From assembly GCF_018802765.1 (NCBI RefSeq), contig NZ_CP069163.1, positions 682,001 through 746,000 of the forward strand: DNA of 64,000 bases. Reading direction: 5' to 3'. The stretch's first letter is position 1, and the number at the start of each line of letters is the position of its first letter. The DNA is from Paludibacterium sp. B53371. Lineage in GTDB: Bacteria; Pseudomonadota; Gammaproteobacteria; Burkholderiales; Chromobacteriaceae. Both the position numbers and the translations under genes were made by a program. The notes under the pieces were generated by a model. The model was given only the letters and a program-made list of their open reading frames with translations, was not told the DNA's origin and made no database searches. Shown in pieces: positions 17,236 through 28,371 of this stretch.

Positions 17236-19152
17236 ATGGGCAAAATCATTGGTATTGACCTCGGCACCACCAACTCCTGTGTCGCCGTGGTAGAAAACGG
17301 TAATCCGAAAGTGGTCGAAAACGCCGAAGGCAACCGCACCACGCCGTCGATCATCGCCTACATGGAAGATGGTGAAATCCTGGTCGGTGCCCCGGCCAAG
17401 CGTCAGGCCGTCACCAACCCGAAGAACACCCTGTACGCCATCAAGCGCCTGATCGGCCGCCGCTTCGAAGACAAGGAAGTCCAGAAGGACATCGACCTGA
17501 TGCCTTTCCAGATCACCAAGGCCAAGAACGGTGATGCCTGGGTCAATGTGCGCGACAACGAACTGGCACCGCCGCAAATCTCCGCCGAAGTGCTGCGCAA
17601 GATGAAGAAGGCTGCCGAAGACTATCTGGGCGAGGAAGTGACCGAAGCGGTGATCACCGTACCGGCCTACTTCAACGACAGCCAGCGCCAGGCAACCAAG
17701 GACGCCGGCCGCATCGCCGGTCTGGAAGTCAAGCGCATCATCAACGAGCCGACCGCCGCCGCACTGGCCTTCGGTCTGGCCAAGCAGGAAGGCGACCGCA
17801 AGATTGCCGTCTATGACCTGGGTGGCGGTACCTTCGACATCTCGATCATCGAAATCGCCGATGTGGATGGCGAGCACCAGTTCGAAGTACTGTCGACCAA
17901 CGGTGATACCTTCCTGGGCGGCGAAGACTTCGACCAGCGCCTGATTGACTACATCATCGCCGAGTTCAAGCGCGACCAGGGCGTGGACCTGAAGCAGGAC
18001 GTGATGGCGCTGCAACGCCTGAAGGAAGCCGCCGAAAAGGCCAAGATCGAGCTGTCCTCCAGCCAGCAGACCGAAGTCAATCTGCCGTACATCACCATGG
18101 ATGCCACCGGTCCGAAGCACCTGGCGATGAAGATCACCCGTGCCAAGTTCGAATCGCTGGTGGAAGACCTGATCGAGCGTTCGATCGAACCTTGCCGCGT
18201 GGCCCTGAAGGATGCCGGCCTGTCGATCAACGAGATCAGCGACGTGATCCTGGTCGGCGGTCAGACCCGGATGCCCAAGGTCCTGGACAAGGTCAAGGAA
18301 TTCTTCGGCAAGGAACCGCGCCGTGACGTGAACCCGGACGAAGCCGTGGCCGTCGGTGCCGCGATCCAGGGTTCGGTGCTGTCCGGTGAGCGCAAGGACG
18401 TGCTGCTGCTCGACGTGACCCCGCTGTCGCTGGGTATCGAGACCATGGGCAGCATCATGACCAAGCTGATCCAGAAGAACACCACGATCCCGACCAAGGC
18501 CACCCAGACCTTCTCGACCGCGGAAGATAACCAGACTGCCGTGACCATTCACGTGCTGCAGGGTGAGCGCGAACGCGCTTCCGCCAACAAGAGCCTGGGT
18601 CAGTTCAACCTGTCGGACATCCCGCCGGCACCGCGCGGCATGCCGCAGATCGAAGTGACCTTCGACATCGACGCCAACGGCATTCTGCATGTCAGCGCCA
18701 AGGACAAGGCGACCGGCAAGCAGGCCAACATCACCATCCAGGCTTCCAGCGGTCTGTCCGAAGCGGAAATCCAGGCCATGGTGAAGGATGCCGAAGCCAA
18801 TGCCGAAGAAGACCGCAAGCTGCATGAGCTGGTCACCGCCCGCAACCAGGGCGAATCGCTGGTTCACTCGGTGAAGAAGTCGCTGGTTGATTTCGGCGAC
18901 AAGGTCTCCGCCGAAGAAAAGAGTGCCATCGAGGCGGCCATCAAGGAAGCCGAAGAAGTGCTCAAGGGCGAGGACAAGGAAGCCATCGATGCCAAGGTCG
19001 AAGCACTGATGAAGGTGTCGCACAAGCTGGCCGAGCAAATGTATGCTGCCCAGGCCGGTGAGGGCGAACAGCCATCTGCTGCGGCAGCGGGTGCCAAGGA
19101 CGAAGGCAACGTCGTCGATGCCGAGTTCGAAGAAGTTAAAGACAAGAAGTAA
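17236..19152 (+). CDS. dnaK: Molecular chaperone DnaK (Hsp70)
   Basis: DnaK is the ATP-dependent Hsp70 chaperone. The 638-residue protein has the ATPase domain (1 to about 385) with the phosphate-binding [11 protein letters not shown] and [11 protein letters not shown] motifs and the [10 protein letters not shown] motif, the hydrophobic linker [17 protein letters not shown], the substrate-binding beta domain, and a helical lid ending in an acidic tail EFEEVKDKK, the EEVD-like C-terminus of bacterial DnaK. The ATG at 17236 ([10 protein letters not shown]) is chosen because it matches the family and is about 9 bases from the AAGGA element; an in-frame ATG at 17230 is too close to it. Confidence 0.98.
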   Translation: MGKIIGIDLGTTNSCVAVVENGNPKVVENAEGNRTTPSIIAYMEDGEILVGAPAKRQAVTNPKNTLYAIKRLIGRRFEDKEVQKDIDLMPFQITKAKNGDAWVNVRDNELAPPQISAEVLRKMKKAAEDYLGEEVTEAVITVPAYFNDSQRQATKDAGRIAGLEVKRIINEPTAAALAFGLAKQEGDRKIAVYDLGGGTFDISIIEIADVDGEHQFEVLSTNGDTFLGGEDFDQRLIDYIIAEFKRDQGVDLKQDVMALQRLKEAAEKAKIELSSSQQTEVNLPYITMDATGPKHLAMKITRAKFESLVEDLIERSIEPCRVALKDAGLSINEISDVILVGGQTRMPKVLDKVKEFFGKEPRRDVNPDEAVAVGAAIQGSVLSGERKDVLLLDVTPLSLGIETMGSIMTKLIQKNTTIPTKATQTFSTAEDNQTAVTIHVLQGERERASANKSLGQFNLSDIPPAPRGMPQIEVTFDIDANGILHVSAKDKATGKQANITIQASSGLSEAEIQAMVKDAEANAEEDRKLHELVTARNQGESLVHSVKKSLVDFGDKVSAEEKSAIEAAIKEAEEVLKGEDKEAIDAKVEALMKVSHKLAEQMYAAQAGEGEQPSAAAAGAKDEGNVVDAEFEEVKDKK

Positions 19153-19178
19153 GCGTAGTCAATCGTTCCACTGAAAAC

Positions 19179-19204
19179 ACAAAGCTCCCGCACGGGGGCT
19201 TTGT
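19179..19204 (+). promoter_or_regulatory. Hairpin over the dnaJ translation start region
   Basis: The arms ACAAAGCTCCCG (19179-19190) and CGGGGGCTTTGT (19193-19204) pair over 11-12 bp with one G-T pair. There is no T tract after it, so it is not a standard terminator. Its right arm contains the only G-rich, Shine-Dalgarno-like stretch before dnaJ, three bases before the first possible ATG (19208). It could restrain dnaJ translation or be a processing/stability element between dnaK and dnaJ. Confidence 0.5.
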
Positions 19205-19219
19205 GCAATGGTCAAGCAC

Positions 19220-20350
19220 ATGTCAAAACGAGATTACTACGACGTACTGGGCGTGAATCGCGATGCCTCCGACGAGGACATCAAGAAAGCCTATCGCAAA
19301 CTGGCGATGAAGTACCACCCGGACCGCAACCCGGACAGCAAGGAAGCCGAAGACAAGTTCAAGCAGGTGAAGGAAGCCTACGAGATCCTGTCTGACAGCC
19401 AGAAGCGTGCCGCCTATGACCAGTTCGGCCATGCCGGCGTGGATCAGAATGCCGGTGCCGGTGGCTTCCGTGGCGGCCAGGGTTTTGGTGACTTCTCCGA
19501 CGCCTTCTCGGATATCTTCGGCGATATCTTCGGTGGCGGACGTGCCGGTGGCGGTCGTTCCCAGGTGTTCCGTGGCGCAGACCTGCGCTACAACATGGAG
19601 ATCACCCTGGAAGAAGCCGCTCGCGGTTGCGAGCGGCAGATCCGCATCCCGGCGCACGAACACTGCGATACCTGCCATGGCTCCGGCGCCAAGCCGGGCA
19701 CCCAGCCCAAGACCTGCGCCACCTGCGGCGGCCATGGTCAGGTGCGGATGAGCCAGGGCTTCTTCTCGGTGCAGCAGACCTGCCCGACCTGCCATGGCAG
19801 CGGCAAGCAGATCACCGACCCGTGTCCCAAGTGCCACGGTGCCGGTCAGGTCAAGACCACCAAGACGCTCAACGTCAAGATTCCGGCCGGCGTGGATGAG
19901 GGGGACCGCATCCGTCTGGCAGGCGAGGGCGAACCGGGCGAAAACGGCGGACCGAACGGCGACCTGTATGTGGTGACCCACATCAAGCCGCACCAGGTCT
20001 TCCAGCGCGAAGGCATGGATCTGCATTGCGAAATGCCGATCAGCTTTGCCACTGCCGCCCTGGGCGGTGAGGTCGAAATTCCGACGCTGGACGGTATGGC
20101 CAAGGTCAAGATCAGCGCCGAAACCCAGAGCGGCAAGGTCTATCGCCTGCGCGGCAAGGGTATCAAGGCCGTGCGTGGCAATACCTATGGCGACCTGATG
20201 TGCCATGTGGTGGTGGAAACCCCGGTCAACCTGAACGAACGCCAGAAAGAACTGCTGCGCGAGTTCGAAGAGCTCAGCCAGAACGACGACACCGTGCATA
20301 ATCCGCGCGCCAAGTCGTTTATGGACAAGCTGAAAGACTTCTTCGCCTGA
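19220..20350 (+). CDS. dnaJ: Chaperone protein DnaJ (Hsp40)
   Basis: DnaJ delivers substrates to DnaK and stimulates its ATPase. The 376-residue protein has the J domain (about 1-70, with the HPD tripeptide in [10 protein letters not shown]), a Gly/Phe-rich linker (about 75-120), the zinc-finger region with four CxxCxGxG repeats ([32 protein letters not shown]), and the C-terminal substrate domains. The ATG at 19220 gives the family start [12 protein letters not shown] but has no clear ribosome site; an in-frame ATG at 19208 (four residues longer) lies 9 bases after a GGGGG stretch that is part of the hairpin described separately. It is 67 bases after dnaK. Confidence 0.97.
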   Translation: MSKRDYYDVLGVNRDASDEDIKKAYRKLAMKYHPDRNPDSKEAEDKFKQVKEAYEILSDSQKRAAYDQFGHAGVDQNAGAGGFRGGQGFGDFSDAFSDIFGDIFGGGRAGGGRSQVFRGADLRYNMEITLEEAARGCERQIRIPAHEHCDTCHGSGAKPGTQPKTCATCGGHGQVRMSQGFFSVQQTCPTCHGSGKQITDPCPKCHGAGQVKTTKTLNVKIPAGVDEGDRIRLAGEGEPGENGGPNGDLYVVTHIKPHQVFQREGMDLHCEMPISFATAALGGEVEIPTLDGMAKVKISAETQSGKVYRLRGKGIKAVRGNTYGDLMCHVVVETPVNLNERQKELLREFEELSQNDDTVHNPRAKSFMDKLKDFFA

Positions 20351-20371
20351 GCGTCGGCCTTGTCGACAGCC

Positions 20372-20404
20372 AAACGGCCCCTGCCTTGCAAGGGCCGTTT
20401 TTGT
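20372..20404 (+). terminator. dnaJ terminator
   Basis: Stem AAACGGCCC (20372-20380) / GGGCCGTTT (20392-20400) with an 11-base loop, running into TTTTTG. It closes the grpE-dnaK-dnaJ cluster. Confidence 0.8.
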
Positions 20405-20517
20405 TTGCGGACGTCATCGCCTTTATCTGCCAGCTTTTTGACCTATATCGGCCAAAACTGATGCGCATCATGTCAATCGGCGTACAATAGCCTTGTCATT
20501 ATTTAAGCCATGGAATA

Positions 20518-21716
<1,199 letters not shown>

Positions 21717-21847
21717 AAAAGAGAACAGCATTTTATGCGGCACAGTGGCAGCCTATTGCGGCCGGCAACGGTCCAACTCCATCGCGCAGCAACAAGCGCG
21801 AGTGAGCGGCCACGTGCCTTTTTTCCCTCAAATCATGAGTCAATGCC

Positions 21848-23047
21848 ATGAACCACACCTATCTCGCCCATTTGGATGCAACCCTGGCGCAAATCCGCGC
21901 TGACGGGTTCGAAAAGCCGGAACGCGTGATTGCCACACCGCAAGGGCCTGACGTTGCCCTGGGCAACGGCAAGCACGTGCTGAACTTCTGCGCCAACAAC
22001 TATCTTGGCCTGGCCGATGACCCGCGCCTGATCGAGGCAGCCAAGGCCGGTCTGGACAAGTACGGCTACGGCTGTGCCTCGGTACGCTTTATCTGCGGTA
22101 CCCAACAGGTACACAAGGATTTGGAAGCCGCCATCTCGCGCTTTCTCAAGACCGACGACACCATCCTCTATTCCAGCTGCTTCGACGCCAATGGCGGCGT
22201 GTTCGAAACCCTGCTGGGCGAAGAGGATGCGGTCATCTCCGACGAACTGAACCATGCGTCGATCATCGATGGCGTGCGCCTGTGCAAGGCCAAGCGCTAT
22301 CGCTACAAGAACAACGACATGAGCGATCTGGAAACCCAGCTCAAGGCCGCCGACGAAGCCGGGGCCCGTTTCAAGCTGGTGGTGACCGATGGGGTGTTCT
22401 CCATGGACGGCATCATCGCCGACCTCAAGTCGCTGTGCGAAGTGGCTGACCGCTATGGTGCCCTGGTGATGGTCGATGACTCGCATGCCGTCGGCTTCAT
22501 CGGCGAGACCGGCGCCGGCACGCCGGAACTGTGCGGCGTTGCCGATCGCATCGACATTTACACCGGCACCCTGGGCAAGGCCCTGGGGGGCGCCTCCGGT
22601 GGCTATGTGTCCGGCCGCAAGGCGATTGTCGAGCTGCTGCGCCAGCGCTCGCGCCCCTATCTGTTCTCCAATAGCCTGGCACCGGCCATCACCGCCGCCA
22701 GCCTCAAGGTGCTGGAAATCATTGAGCAGGATGGTGCCAAACTGCGTGCCAATCTCAAGCGCAATGCCGAACTGTTCCGCCAGAAAATGACTGCTGCCGG
22801 CTTTACCCTGGTACCGGGCCAGCATCCGATCATTCCGGTCATGCTGGGCGATGCCCGCCTGGCGGGTGAAATGGCTGCCGCTCTGCTGTCGGAAGGGGTG
22901 TACGTCATTGGCTTCTCCTTCCCGGTTGTGCCCAAGGGCAAGGCACGCATCCGTACGCAAATGTCGGCCGCCCACACACCGGAACAGGTCGAGCACACGG
23001 TCAATGCCTTCATCCGTGTCGGCCGCGAACTGGGCGTGATCGCCTGA
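21848..23047 (+). CDS. kbl: 2-amino-3-ketobutyrate CoA ligase (glycine C-acetyltransferase)
   Basis: Kbl cleaves 2-amino-3-ketobutyrate with CoA to glycine and acetyl-CoA, the second step of threonine catabolism through Tdh. It is a PLP enzyme of the alpha-oxoamine synthase family, 399 residues, with the PLP lysine K244 in [16 protein letters not shown] and the [12 protein letters not shown] aspartate motif. The gene is followed 79 bases later by tdh, as in E. coli kbl-tdh. The 131-base gap from hemB contains no clear terminator; the ATG at 21848 is 6 bases after an in-frame-unrelated ATGAG sequence. Confidence 0.97.
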   Translation: MNHTYLAHLDATLAQIRADGFEKPERVIATPQGPDVALGNGKHVLNFCANNYLGLADDPRLIEAAKAGLDKYGYGCASVRFICGTQQVHKDLEAAISRFLKTDDTILYSSCFDANGGVFETLLGEEDAVISDELNHASIIDGVRLCKAKRYRYKNNDMSDLETQLKAADEAGARFKLVVTDGVFSMDGIIADLKSLCEVADRYGALVMVDDSHAVGFIGETGAGTPELCGVADRIDIYTGTLGKALGGASGGYVSGRKAIVELLRQRSRPYLFSNSLAPAITAASLKVLEIIEQDGAKLRANLKRNAELFRQKMTAAGFTLVPGQHPIIPVMLGDARLAGEMAAALLSEGVYVIGFSFPVVPKGKARIRTQMSAAHTPEQVEHTVNAFIRVGRELGVIA

Positions 23048-23126
23048 TGCAGGGACCGGGGAAGGGGGTCTTCCCCGGGCAATGAACACAACCGGCGCGG
23101 CTCGATCCGCGCCAGGGAGAGAAAAA

Positions 23127-24152
23127 ATGAAAGCGTTGGCAAAACTCAAGTCTGAACGCGGTCTGTGGCTGACCGACGTGCAAAAACCCGAAGTCGGTCA
23201 TAACGACCTGCTGATCAAGATCGTCAAGACCGCCATCTGCGGCACCGACATCCATATCTACAACTGGGACGAGTGGGCACAAAAGACCATCCCGGTACCG
23301 ATGCATGTCGGCCATGAATATGTCGGCGTGGTCGCCGGCATGGGCTCGGAGGTGAAGGGCTTCGAAATTGGTGACCGCGTCTCCGGCGAAGGCCACATCA
23401 CCTGTGGCTATTGCCGTAACTGCCGTGCCGGTCGTCGCCACCTGTGCCGCAATACCGTCGGCGTGGGCGTCAACCGCGAAGGCGCCTTTGCCGAATACCT
23501 GGTCATCCCGGCTTTCAACGCCTTCAAGCTGCCGCCGGACATCACGGACGATCTGGCCTCGATCTTCGACCCGTTCGGCAATGCCGTGCATACCGCCCTG
23601 TCGTTCAATCTGGTCGGTGAAGACGTCCTGATTACCGGTGCCGGTCCGATCGGCATCATGGCCGTGGCCATTGCCAAACATGTCGGCGCCCGCCATGTGG
23701 TGATCACCGACGTCAATGAATATCGCCTGGAACTGGCGCGCAAGATGGGCGCCAGCCGCGCCGTCAATGTGGCCAAGGAAGACCTGCGCGAGGTGATGGG
23801 CGAGCTGCATATGTGCGAAGGCTTCGATGTCGGTCTGGAAATGTCCGGCAACCCGCAGGCCTTCCGCCAGATGCTGGAAACCATGAACCATGGCGGCAAG
23901 ATTGCGCTGCTGGGCATTCCGCCGGCCAATACCGCCATCGACTGGAACCAGGTGATCTTCAAGGGTCTGGAAATCAAGGGCATCTATGGTCGGGAAATGT
24001 TCGAGACCTGGTACAAGATGGTGGCGCTGATCCAGTCGGGTCTGGATATCACCCCGATCATCACCCACCACTACAAGATCGATGATTTCCAGCAAGGCTT
24101 CGACGCCATGCTGTCCGGCCAGTCCGGCAAGGTGATCCTCGACTGGGCATAA
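23127..24152 (+). CDS. tdh: L-threonine 3-dehydrogenase
   Basis: Tdh oxidises L-threonine to 2-amino-3-ketobutyrate with NAD+. The 341-residue length is identical to that usual for the family. It is a zinc-dependent medium-chain dehydrogenase: catalytic zinc cysteine C38 (in [14 protein letters not shown]), the histidine-glutamate pair GHEYVG, the structural zinc cysteines C93, C96, C99 and C107, and the NAD-binding GAGPIGIMA motif. The ATG at 23127 has GGGAGAGAAAAA upstream. It forms an operon with kbl, so threonine would be converted to glycine and acetyl-CoA. Confidence 0.97.
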   Translation: MKALAKLKSERGLWLTDVQKPEVGHNDLLIKIVKTAICGTDIHIYNWDEWAQKTIPVPMHVGHEYVGVVAGMGSEVKGFEIGDRVSGEGHITCGYCRNCRAGRRHLCRNTVGVGVNREGAFAEYLVIPAFNAFKLPPDITDDLASIFDPFGNAVHTALSFNLVGEDVLITGAGPIGIMAVAIAKHVGARHVVITDVNEYRLELARKMGASRAVNVAKEDLREVMGELHMCEGFDVGLEMSGNPQAFRQMLETMNHGGKIALLGIPPANTAIDWNQVIFKGLEIKGIYGREMFETWYKMVALIQSGLDITPIITHHYKIDDFQQGFDAMLSGQSGKVILDWA

Positions 24153-24172
24153 GTCCGTCCTTGGTGTCTGCC

Positions 24173-24206
24173 AGCCCCTGCCTGCTTCGTCAGGCAGGGG
24201 CTTTTT
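24173..24206 (+). terminator. kbl-tdh terminator
   Basis: A perfect 12-bp stem AGCCCCTGCCTG (24173-24184) / CAGGCAGGGGCT (24191-24202) with a CTTCGT loop and a T5 tract. Confidence 0.9.
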
Positions 24207-24350
24207 GCTGGTTTGCCTGTCTGGTCCGGCAAAATGGCGCAGAACAGCGCCGAAAGGCGTCGATTCACCACAAGGCAGTGGGCATTGCTTTCCCAGCGCG
24301 TGACTAAACGGTAGAATCGACGTTTAATTTTCTCTTTGCTGAACGGCGTT

Positions 24351-25247
24351 ATGCTTACTTTTCAGGAAATTATCCTTACGCTGCAGAACTACTGGAACCG
24401 CCAGGGGTGTGCACTGCTGCAGCCTTACGATATGGAAATGGGCGCGGGTACCTCGCATACCGCGACCTTCCTGCGCTCGATCGGGCCCGAGCCGTGGAAT
24501 GCGGCCTACGTGCAACCGTCGCGCCGTCCGAAAGATGGCCGTTATGGCGAAAACCCCAACCGCCTGCAGCATTACTACCAGTTCCAGGTGGTGCTGAAGC
24601 CGTCGCCGTCCAATATCCAGGAGCTGTACCTGGGCTCGCTGCGCGAGCTGGGCATCGACCCGACCATCCATGACATCCGTTTTGTCGAGGATGACTGGGA
24701 AAACCCGACCCTGGGCGCCTGGGGCCTGGGCTGGGAAGTCTGGCTCAACGGCATGGAAGTGACGCAGTTCACCTACTTCCAGCAGGTTGGCGGTCTGGAT
24801 TGTCGTCCGGTGCTGGGGGAAATCACCTATGGCCTGGAGCGTCTGGCGATGTACCTGCAGGGCGTGGAAAACGTCTACGACCTCACCTGGACCGTCTACC
24901 CGAACGGTCAGAAGGTCAGCTACGGCGACGTATTCCATCAGAACGAAGTCGAGCAGTCGCGCTACAACTTCGAGCACTCCAACGTGCCGTTCCTGTTCGA
25001 GCAGTTCAACCACTTCGAGAGCGAGGCCAAACGTCTGCTGGACGCCGGCCTGCCGCTGCCGGGCTACGAGATGATCCTCAAGGCCGCGCACAACTTCAAC
25101 CTGCTGGATGCCCGTGGCGCCATCTCGGTGACCGAACGCGCCGCCTATATCGGCCGCATTCGTGCGCTGGCACGTCAGGTGGCACAAGCCTACTACGACT
25201 CGCGTGAAGCCCTGGGCTTCCCGATGTGTCCGAAGGATGCCGGATGA
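24351..25247 (+). CDS. glyQ: Glycyl-tRNA synthetase alpha subunit
   Basis: GlyQ is the catalytic (class II core) subunit of the tetrameric alpha2-beta2 glycyl-tRNA synthetase. The 298-residue protein shows the family start [19 protein letters not shown], motif 2 in [20 protein letters not shown] and the C-terminal motif 3 [16 protein letters not shown]. The ATG at 24351 is chosen over an upstream TTG (24336). The stop overlaps the next gene's start by ATGA, and glyS follows that gene, so this is a three-gene operon. Confidence 0.97.
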   Translation: MLTFQEIILTLQNYWNRQGCALLQPYDMEMGAGTSHTATFLRSIGPEPWNAAYVQPSRRPKDGRYGENPNRLQHYYQFQVVLKPSPSNIQELYLGSLRELGIDPTIHDIRFVEDDWENPTLGAWGLGWEVWLNGMEVTQFTYFQQVGGLDCRPVLGEITYGLERLAMYLQGVENVYDLTWTVYPNGQKVSYGDVFHQNEVEQSRYNFEHSNVPFLFEQFNHFESEAKRLLDAGLPLPGYEMILKAAHNFNLLDARGAISVTERAAYIGRIRALARQVAQAYYDSREALGFPMCPKDAG

Positions 25248-25681
25248 AACACGCTCTCTGGCTGACCCTGTGCCTCGCTGCCAGCGCCATGCCGGCAGCG
25301 GCCGAACGCATTGCCGACTGGCAGGTGTATCAGCGCGGCAGCGCGCTGGAACTGTCGCTCGACCGCAATTCGATCTGGCAGGAGCCGGATGGCCTGGCGC
25401 ACTTCGTCAACCAGGAGCGCTTCACCCAGCGTCAGCACGACAAGAACTATCAGGTCGATTACTGGATTCGCCGCACCACCGGTTATGTCGACTGCAAGAA
25501 GTACCAGTATGTGCTGGTGAGCACCGACTTTTATACCGACACCAACCGGCATGTCTGGTCGACCATGTATCCGCTGCCCCGTTATGCCTGGAAATGGCTT
25601 CCGGTCTACCAGGACACCCTGGCGGCAGCGATGATCGACCTGGTGTGCAGCAACCCTGCCTCTCGCAAGAAACCCGAATAA
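25244..25681 (+). CDS. Exported protein of unknown function between glyQ and glyS
   Basis: A 145-residue protein whose ATG overlaps the glyQ stop (ATGA at 25244-25247) and whose stop lies three bases before glyS. It has a clear signal peptide ([20 protein letters not shown], cleavage before ERI). The mature part is about 125 residues, rich in aromatic residues ([29 protein letters not shown]), with two cysteines in the mature chain that could form a disulfide. The layout (short strand-rich secreted protein reporting [11 protein letters not shown]) recalls small surface-adhesin-E-like or similar periplasmic proteins, but I cannot assign a family. The tight packing in a tRNA-synthetase operon is striking. 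Confidence 0.75.
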   Translation: MKHALWLTLCLAASAMPAAAERIADWQVYQRGSALELSLDRNSIWQEPDGLAHFVNQERFTQRQHDKNYQVDYWIRRTTGYVDCKKYQYVLVSTDFYTDTNRHVWSTMYPLPRYAWKWLPVYQDTLAAAMIDLVCSNPASRKKPE

Positions 25682-25684
25682 GCC

Positions 25685-27745
25685 ATGAACGCTACCCTGT
25701 TGATCGAACTCCTCACCGAGGAATTGCCGCCCAAGGCTCTGCCCAGGCTGGCGGCCAGCTTTGCTGACACCATCAGCGAAGAACTGAAGAAAATGCAGTT
25801 TGTTGCTGCCGATGCAGCGGCCACCGTCTATGCCAGCCCGCGCCGTCTGGCGGTCACCTTGCCGCAAGTGCTGCCGGTTCAGCCGGAGCAGCATATCGTG
25901 CGCAAGGGCCCGGCCGTATCGGCCGGCATGAAGAATGGTGCTCCGACCCCGGCGCTGGCCGGCTTTGCCCGCTCCTGCGGCGTCGAGGTCGCCGACCTGA
26001 CCACGCTGCATGACGGCAAGCAGGATGTCTATGCCTTCCAGACCGTCAAGGCCGGCCAGGCCCTGAGCGAGGTGCTGTCGGCCATCGTGGCCACGGCGCT
26101 GAAGAAGCTGCCGGCGCCCAAACTGATGCGCTGGGGCGACTCCGAGCACCAGTTCGTGCGCCCGGTGCATGGCCTGGTCATGCTGCATGGCGCCGACGTC
26201 ATTGACGGCGAAGTACTGGGGCTGAAGAGCGGTCGCGAGACCCTGGGGCACCGCTTCCTGTGCAGCGGTCCGGTCAGCCTGCCGGATGCCGATACCTATG
26301 CCCGGGTGATGTTCGAGCGTGGCCGTGTGGTGGCCAGCTTCGATTCGCGCCGCGAGCTGATTCACCATCGCCTGACAGAGGCTGCCGCCCAGCAGGGCGC
26401 CACCATCGCTGCCGACGAGTCGCTGTTTGACGAAGTGGCGGCGCTGGTCGAGTGGCCGGTGGTGCTGGAAGCCGGCTTCGATGCCGACTTCCTCAAGGTG
26501 CCGCAAGAGTGTCTGATTCTGACCATGCAGCAGAACCAGAAGTATTTCCCGCTGCTGGACGCCACCGGCAAGCTGAAGAACCGCTTCCTGCTGGTCTCCA
26601 ACCTCGAGGCACGCGACCCCACGGCCATCATTGGCGGTAACGAGCGCGTGCTGCGTGCCCGCCTGTCCGACGCCAAGTTCTTCTTCGAGCAGGACCAGAA
26701 GGTGCGGCTGGAGTCGCGCCTGTCGCGTCTGGCCGACGTGGTCTATCACAACAAGATCGGCAGCCAGTGGCAGCGTGTCGAGCGCCTGCAGCTGATTGCC
26801 GGCGGCATTGCCGGCCGCCTGGGCGCCGATGCCGCGCTGGCGGAACGTGCCGCACAGCTGGCCAAGGCCGACCTGGTGTCCGACATGGTCGGCGAGTTCC
26901 CCGAACTGCAGGGCATCATGGGGATGTACTACGCCGAAATCGACGGCGAGCACCCGGAAGTCGCCGCTGCCATCGAGGGGCATTACCATCCGCGCTTCGC
27001 CGGTGACAGCCTGCCGCAAAGCCCGGTGGCCACTGCCGTGGCGCTGGCCGACAAGCTGGAAACCCTGGTCGGTATCTGGGGGATCGGCCTGATCCCGTCC
27101 GGCGACAAGGATCCGTTCGCCCTGCGCCGTGCCGCCCTGGGCGTGCTGCGCATGTTGCTGGCCAACCCGCTCGACCTGCGCGACCTGCTGCAGCTGACCG
27201 CCGGTGCCTTCGCCCCCGGTCTGCTGTCGCCGTCCGTGGTTGAAGAGGTGTTCGGCTTCTGCCAGGACCGCCTGAAGAACTATCTGGTGGCCGAGTATCA
27301 GGGCGATGAAGTCGAGGCCGTGCTGGCACTGGCGCCGTCGGCCATCCACGAGGTGCCGGCTGTCCTGGCGGCCGTGGCCCAGTTCAAGCGTCTGCCTGCC
27401 GCCGCCACCCTGGCCGCGGCCAACAAGCGCGTGAAGAACCTGCTGAAGAAAACCAGCGGCGAAGAGGGCCGGATCGATGTCGCGCTGTTCCAGCACGATG
27501 CGGAGAAGTCCCTGTTTGCCGCCCTGGAGGCGCTGTCGCCGACGGTCGAGGCCCAGTTTGCCGCACATGACTTTGCCGCCGCGCTGGCCGCCCTGTCGAG
27601 CCTGAAGGAGCCGGTGGACGCCTTCTTCGATGGCGTCATGGTCATGGCGGAAGACCTGGCTGTGCGTGCCAACCGCCTGGCGCTGCTGGCCCGTCTGTCT
27701 GCGCTGTTCAACCGCGTGGCCGACATCTCGCTGCTGGCCGAGTAA
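25685..27745 (+). CDS. glyS: Glycyl-tRNA synthetase beta subunit
   Basis: GlyS (686 residues, normal length) is the tRNA-recognising subunit that works with GlyQ. The conserved N-terminus LLIELLTEELPPKALPRL, the central MRWGDSEHQFVRPVHGLVML and LIHHRL segments, and the HD-like stretch with VSDMVGEFPELQGIMGMYYA are all present; the C-terminal anticodon-binding domain ends NRLALLARLSALFNRVADISLLAE. The ATG at 25685 lies just after an AAACCCGAATAAGCC leader and three bases after the upstream stop, so translation is probably coupled. Confidence 0.97.
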   Translation: MNATLLIELLTEELPPKALPRLAASFADTISEELKKMQFVAADAAATVYASPRRLAVTLPQVLPVQPEQHIVRKGPAVSAGMKNGAPTPALAGFARSCGVEVADLTTLHDGKQDVYAFQTVKAGQALSEVLSAIVATALKKLPAPKLMRWGDSEHQFVRPVHGLVMLHGADVIDGEVLGLKSGRETLGHRFLCSGPVSLPDADTYARVMFERGRVVASFDSRRELIHHRLTEAAAQQGATIAADESLFDEVAALVEWPVVLEAGFDADFLKVPQECLILTMQQNQKYFPLLDATGKLKNRFLLVSNLEARDPTAIIGGNERVLRARLSDAKFFFEQDQKVRLESRLSRLADVVYHNKIGSQWQRVERLQLIAGGIAGRLGADAALAERAAQLAKADLVSDMVGEFPELQGIMGMYYAEIDGEHPEVAAAIEGHYHPRFAGDSLPQSPVATAVALADKLETLVGIWGIGLIPSGDKDPFALRRAALGVLRMLLANPLDLRDLLQLTAGAFAPGLLSPSVVEEVFGFCQDRLKNYLVAEYQGDEVEAVLALAPSAIHEVPAVLAAVAQFKRLPAAATLAAANKRVKNLLKKTSGEEGRIDVALFQHDAEKSLFAALEALSPTVEAQFAAHDFAAALAALSSLKEPVDAFFDGVMVMAEDLAVRANRLALLARLSALFNRVADISLLAE

Positions 27746-27764
27746 GTCTTCGCCAGTCACTCTG

Positions 27765-27790
27765 CCGGGGCGCCCAGCGCCCCGGTTTTT
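27765..27790 (+). terminator. glyQ-glyS terminator
   Basis: Stem CCGGGGCG (27765-27772) / CGCCCCGG (27778-27785) with a 5-base loop and a T5 tract at 27786-27790. It sits only 18 bases before the gmhB start. Confidence 0.8.
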
Positions 27791-27807
27791 GCCATCTGGA
27801 GGTAAGC

Positions 27808-28356
27808 ATGAAACTGGTGATTCTCGACCGTGATGGCGTCATCAACGAAGATCGTGACGACTTCGTCAAGACGCCGGCCGAATGGGTACCGATTACCGAC
27901 AGCCTGGAGGCGATTGCCAATCTGACCCAGGCAGGATGGCGTGTCGTCGTCGCCACCAACCAGTCGGGTCTCGGTCGCGGCCTGTTCGACATGCATGCCT
28001 TCAATGCCATGCACGAGAAGATGCACCGTCTGGTCAATCAGGCGGGCGGGCGCATCGATGCCGTGGTGTTCTGCCCGCATACCAACAACGACCAGTGCAA
28101 GTGCCGCAAGCCCGAGCCGGGCATGGTGCTGGAAATTACCGAGCGTTTCCATGTCCGTCCGGAAGAGACGCCGATGATCGGCGACAGCCTGCGTGACCTG
28201 CAGGCCATCGACGCCGCCGGCGGTCAGCCCATCCTGGTCAAGACCGGAAAGGGGCACAAGACCCTGGCCAATGGTGGCCTGCCGGAACACACCAAGGTCT
28301 TCGACAACCTCTATGATGCGGCCGAATACCTGATTCATTCCCCCGATTACCAATAA
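27808..28356 (+). CDS. gmhB: D-glycero-beta-D-manno-heptose-1,7-bisphosphate 7-phosphatase
   Basis: GmhB removes the 7-phosphate from heptose bisphosphate in ADP-heptose synthesis for the lipopolysaccharide inner core. It is a HAD-superfamily phosphatase of 182 residues with the nucleophile motif D7-x-D9 (ILDRDGVIN), motif II in VVVATNQSGLGRG, the structural zinc site CPHTNNDQCKC, and motif IV IGDSLRDLQA. The ATG at 27808 follows a GGAGGTAAGC ribosome site. It is followed by an acyltransferase gene after 15 bases, matching the envelope-biogenesis context known in Neisseriales. Confidence 0.94.
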   Translation: MKLVILDRDGVINEDRDDFVKTPAEWVPITDSLEAIANLTQAGWRVVVATNQSGLGRGLFDMHAFNAMHEKMHRLVNQAGGRIDAVVFCPHTNNDQCKCRKPEPGMVLEITERFHVRPEETPMIGDSLRDLQAIDAAGGQPILVKTGKGHKTLANGGLPEHTKVFDNLYDAAEYLIHSPDYQ

Positions 28357-28371
28357 GCACAAAGGGCCCCG

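Noticed and set aside
17212-19038. Long open frame on the minus strand opposite dnaK (about 608 codons)
   Set aside because: Antisense shadow of the GC-rich dnaK gene; no ribosome site, low-complexity residue content and no recognisable domain.
25193-27760. Very long minus-strand frame opposite glyS (855 codons)
   Set aside because: Lies exactly across glyS and adjacent genes; biased Gln/Gly/His composition typical of antisense frames.
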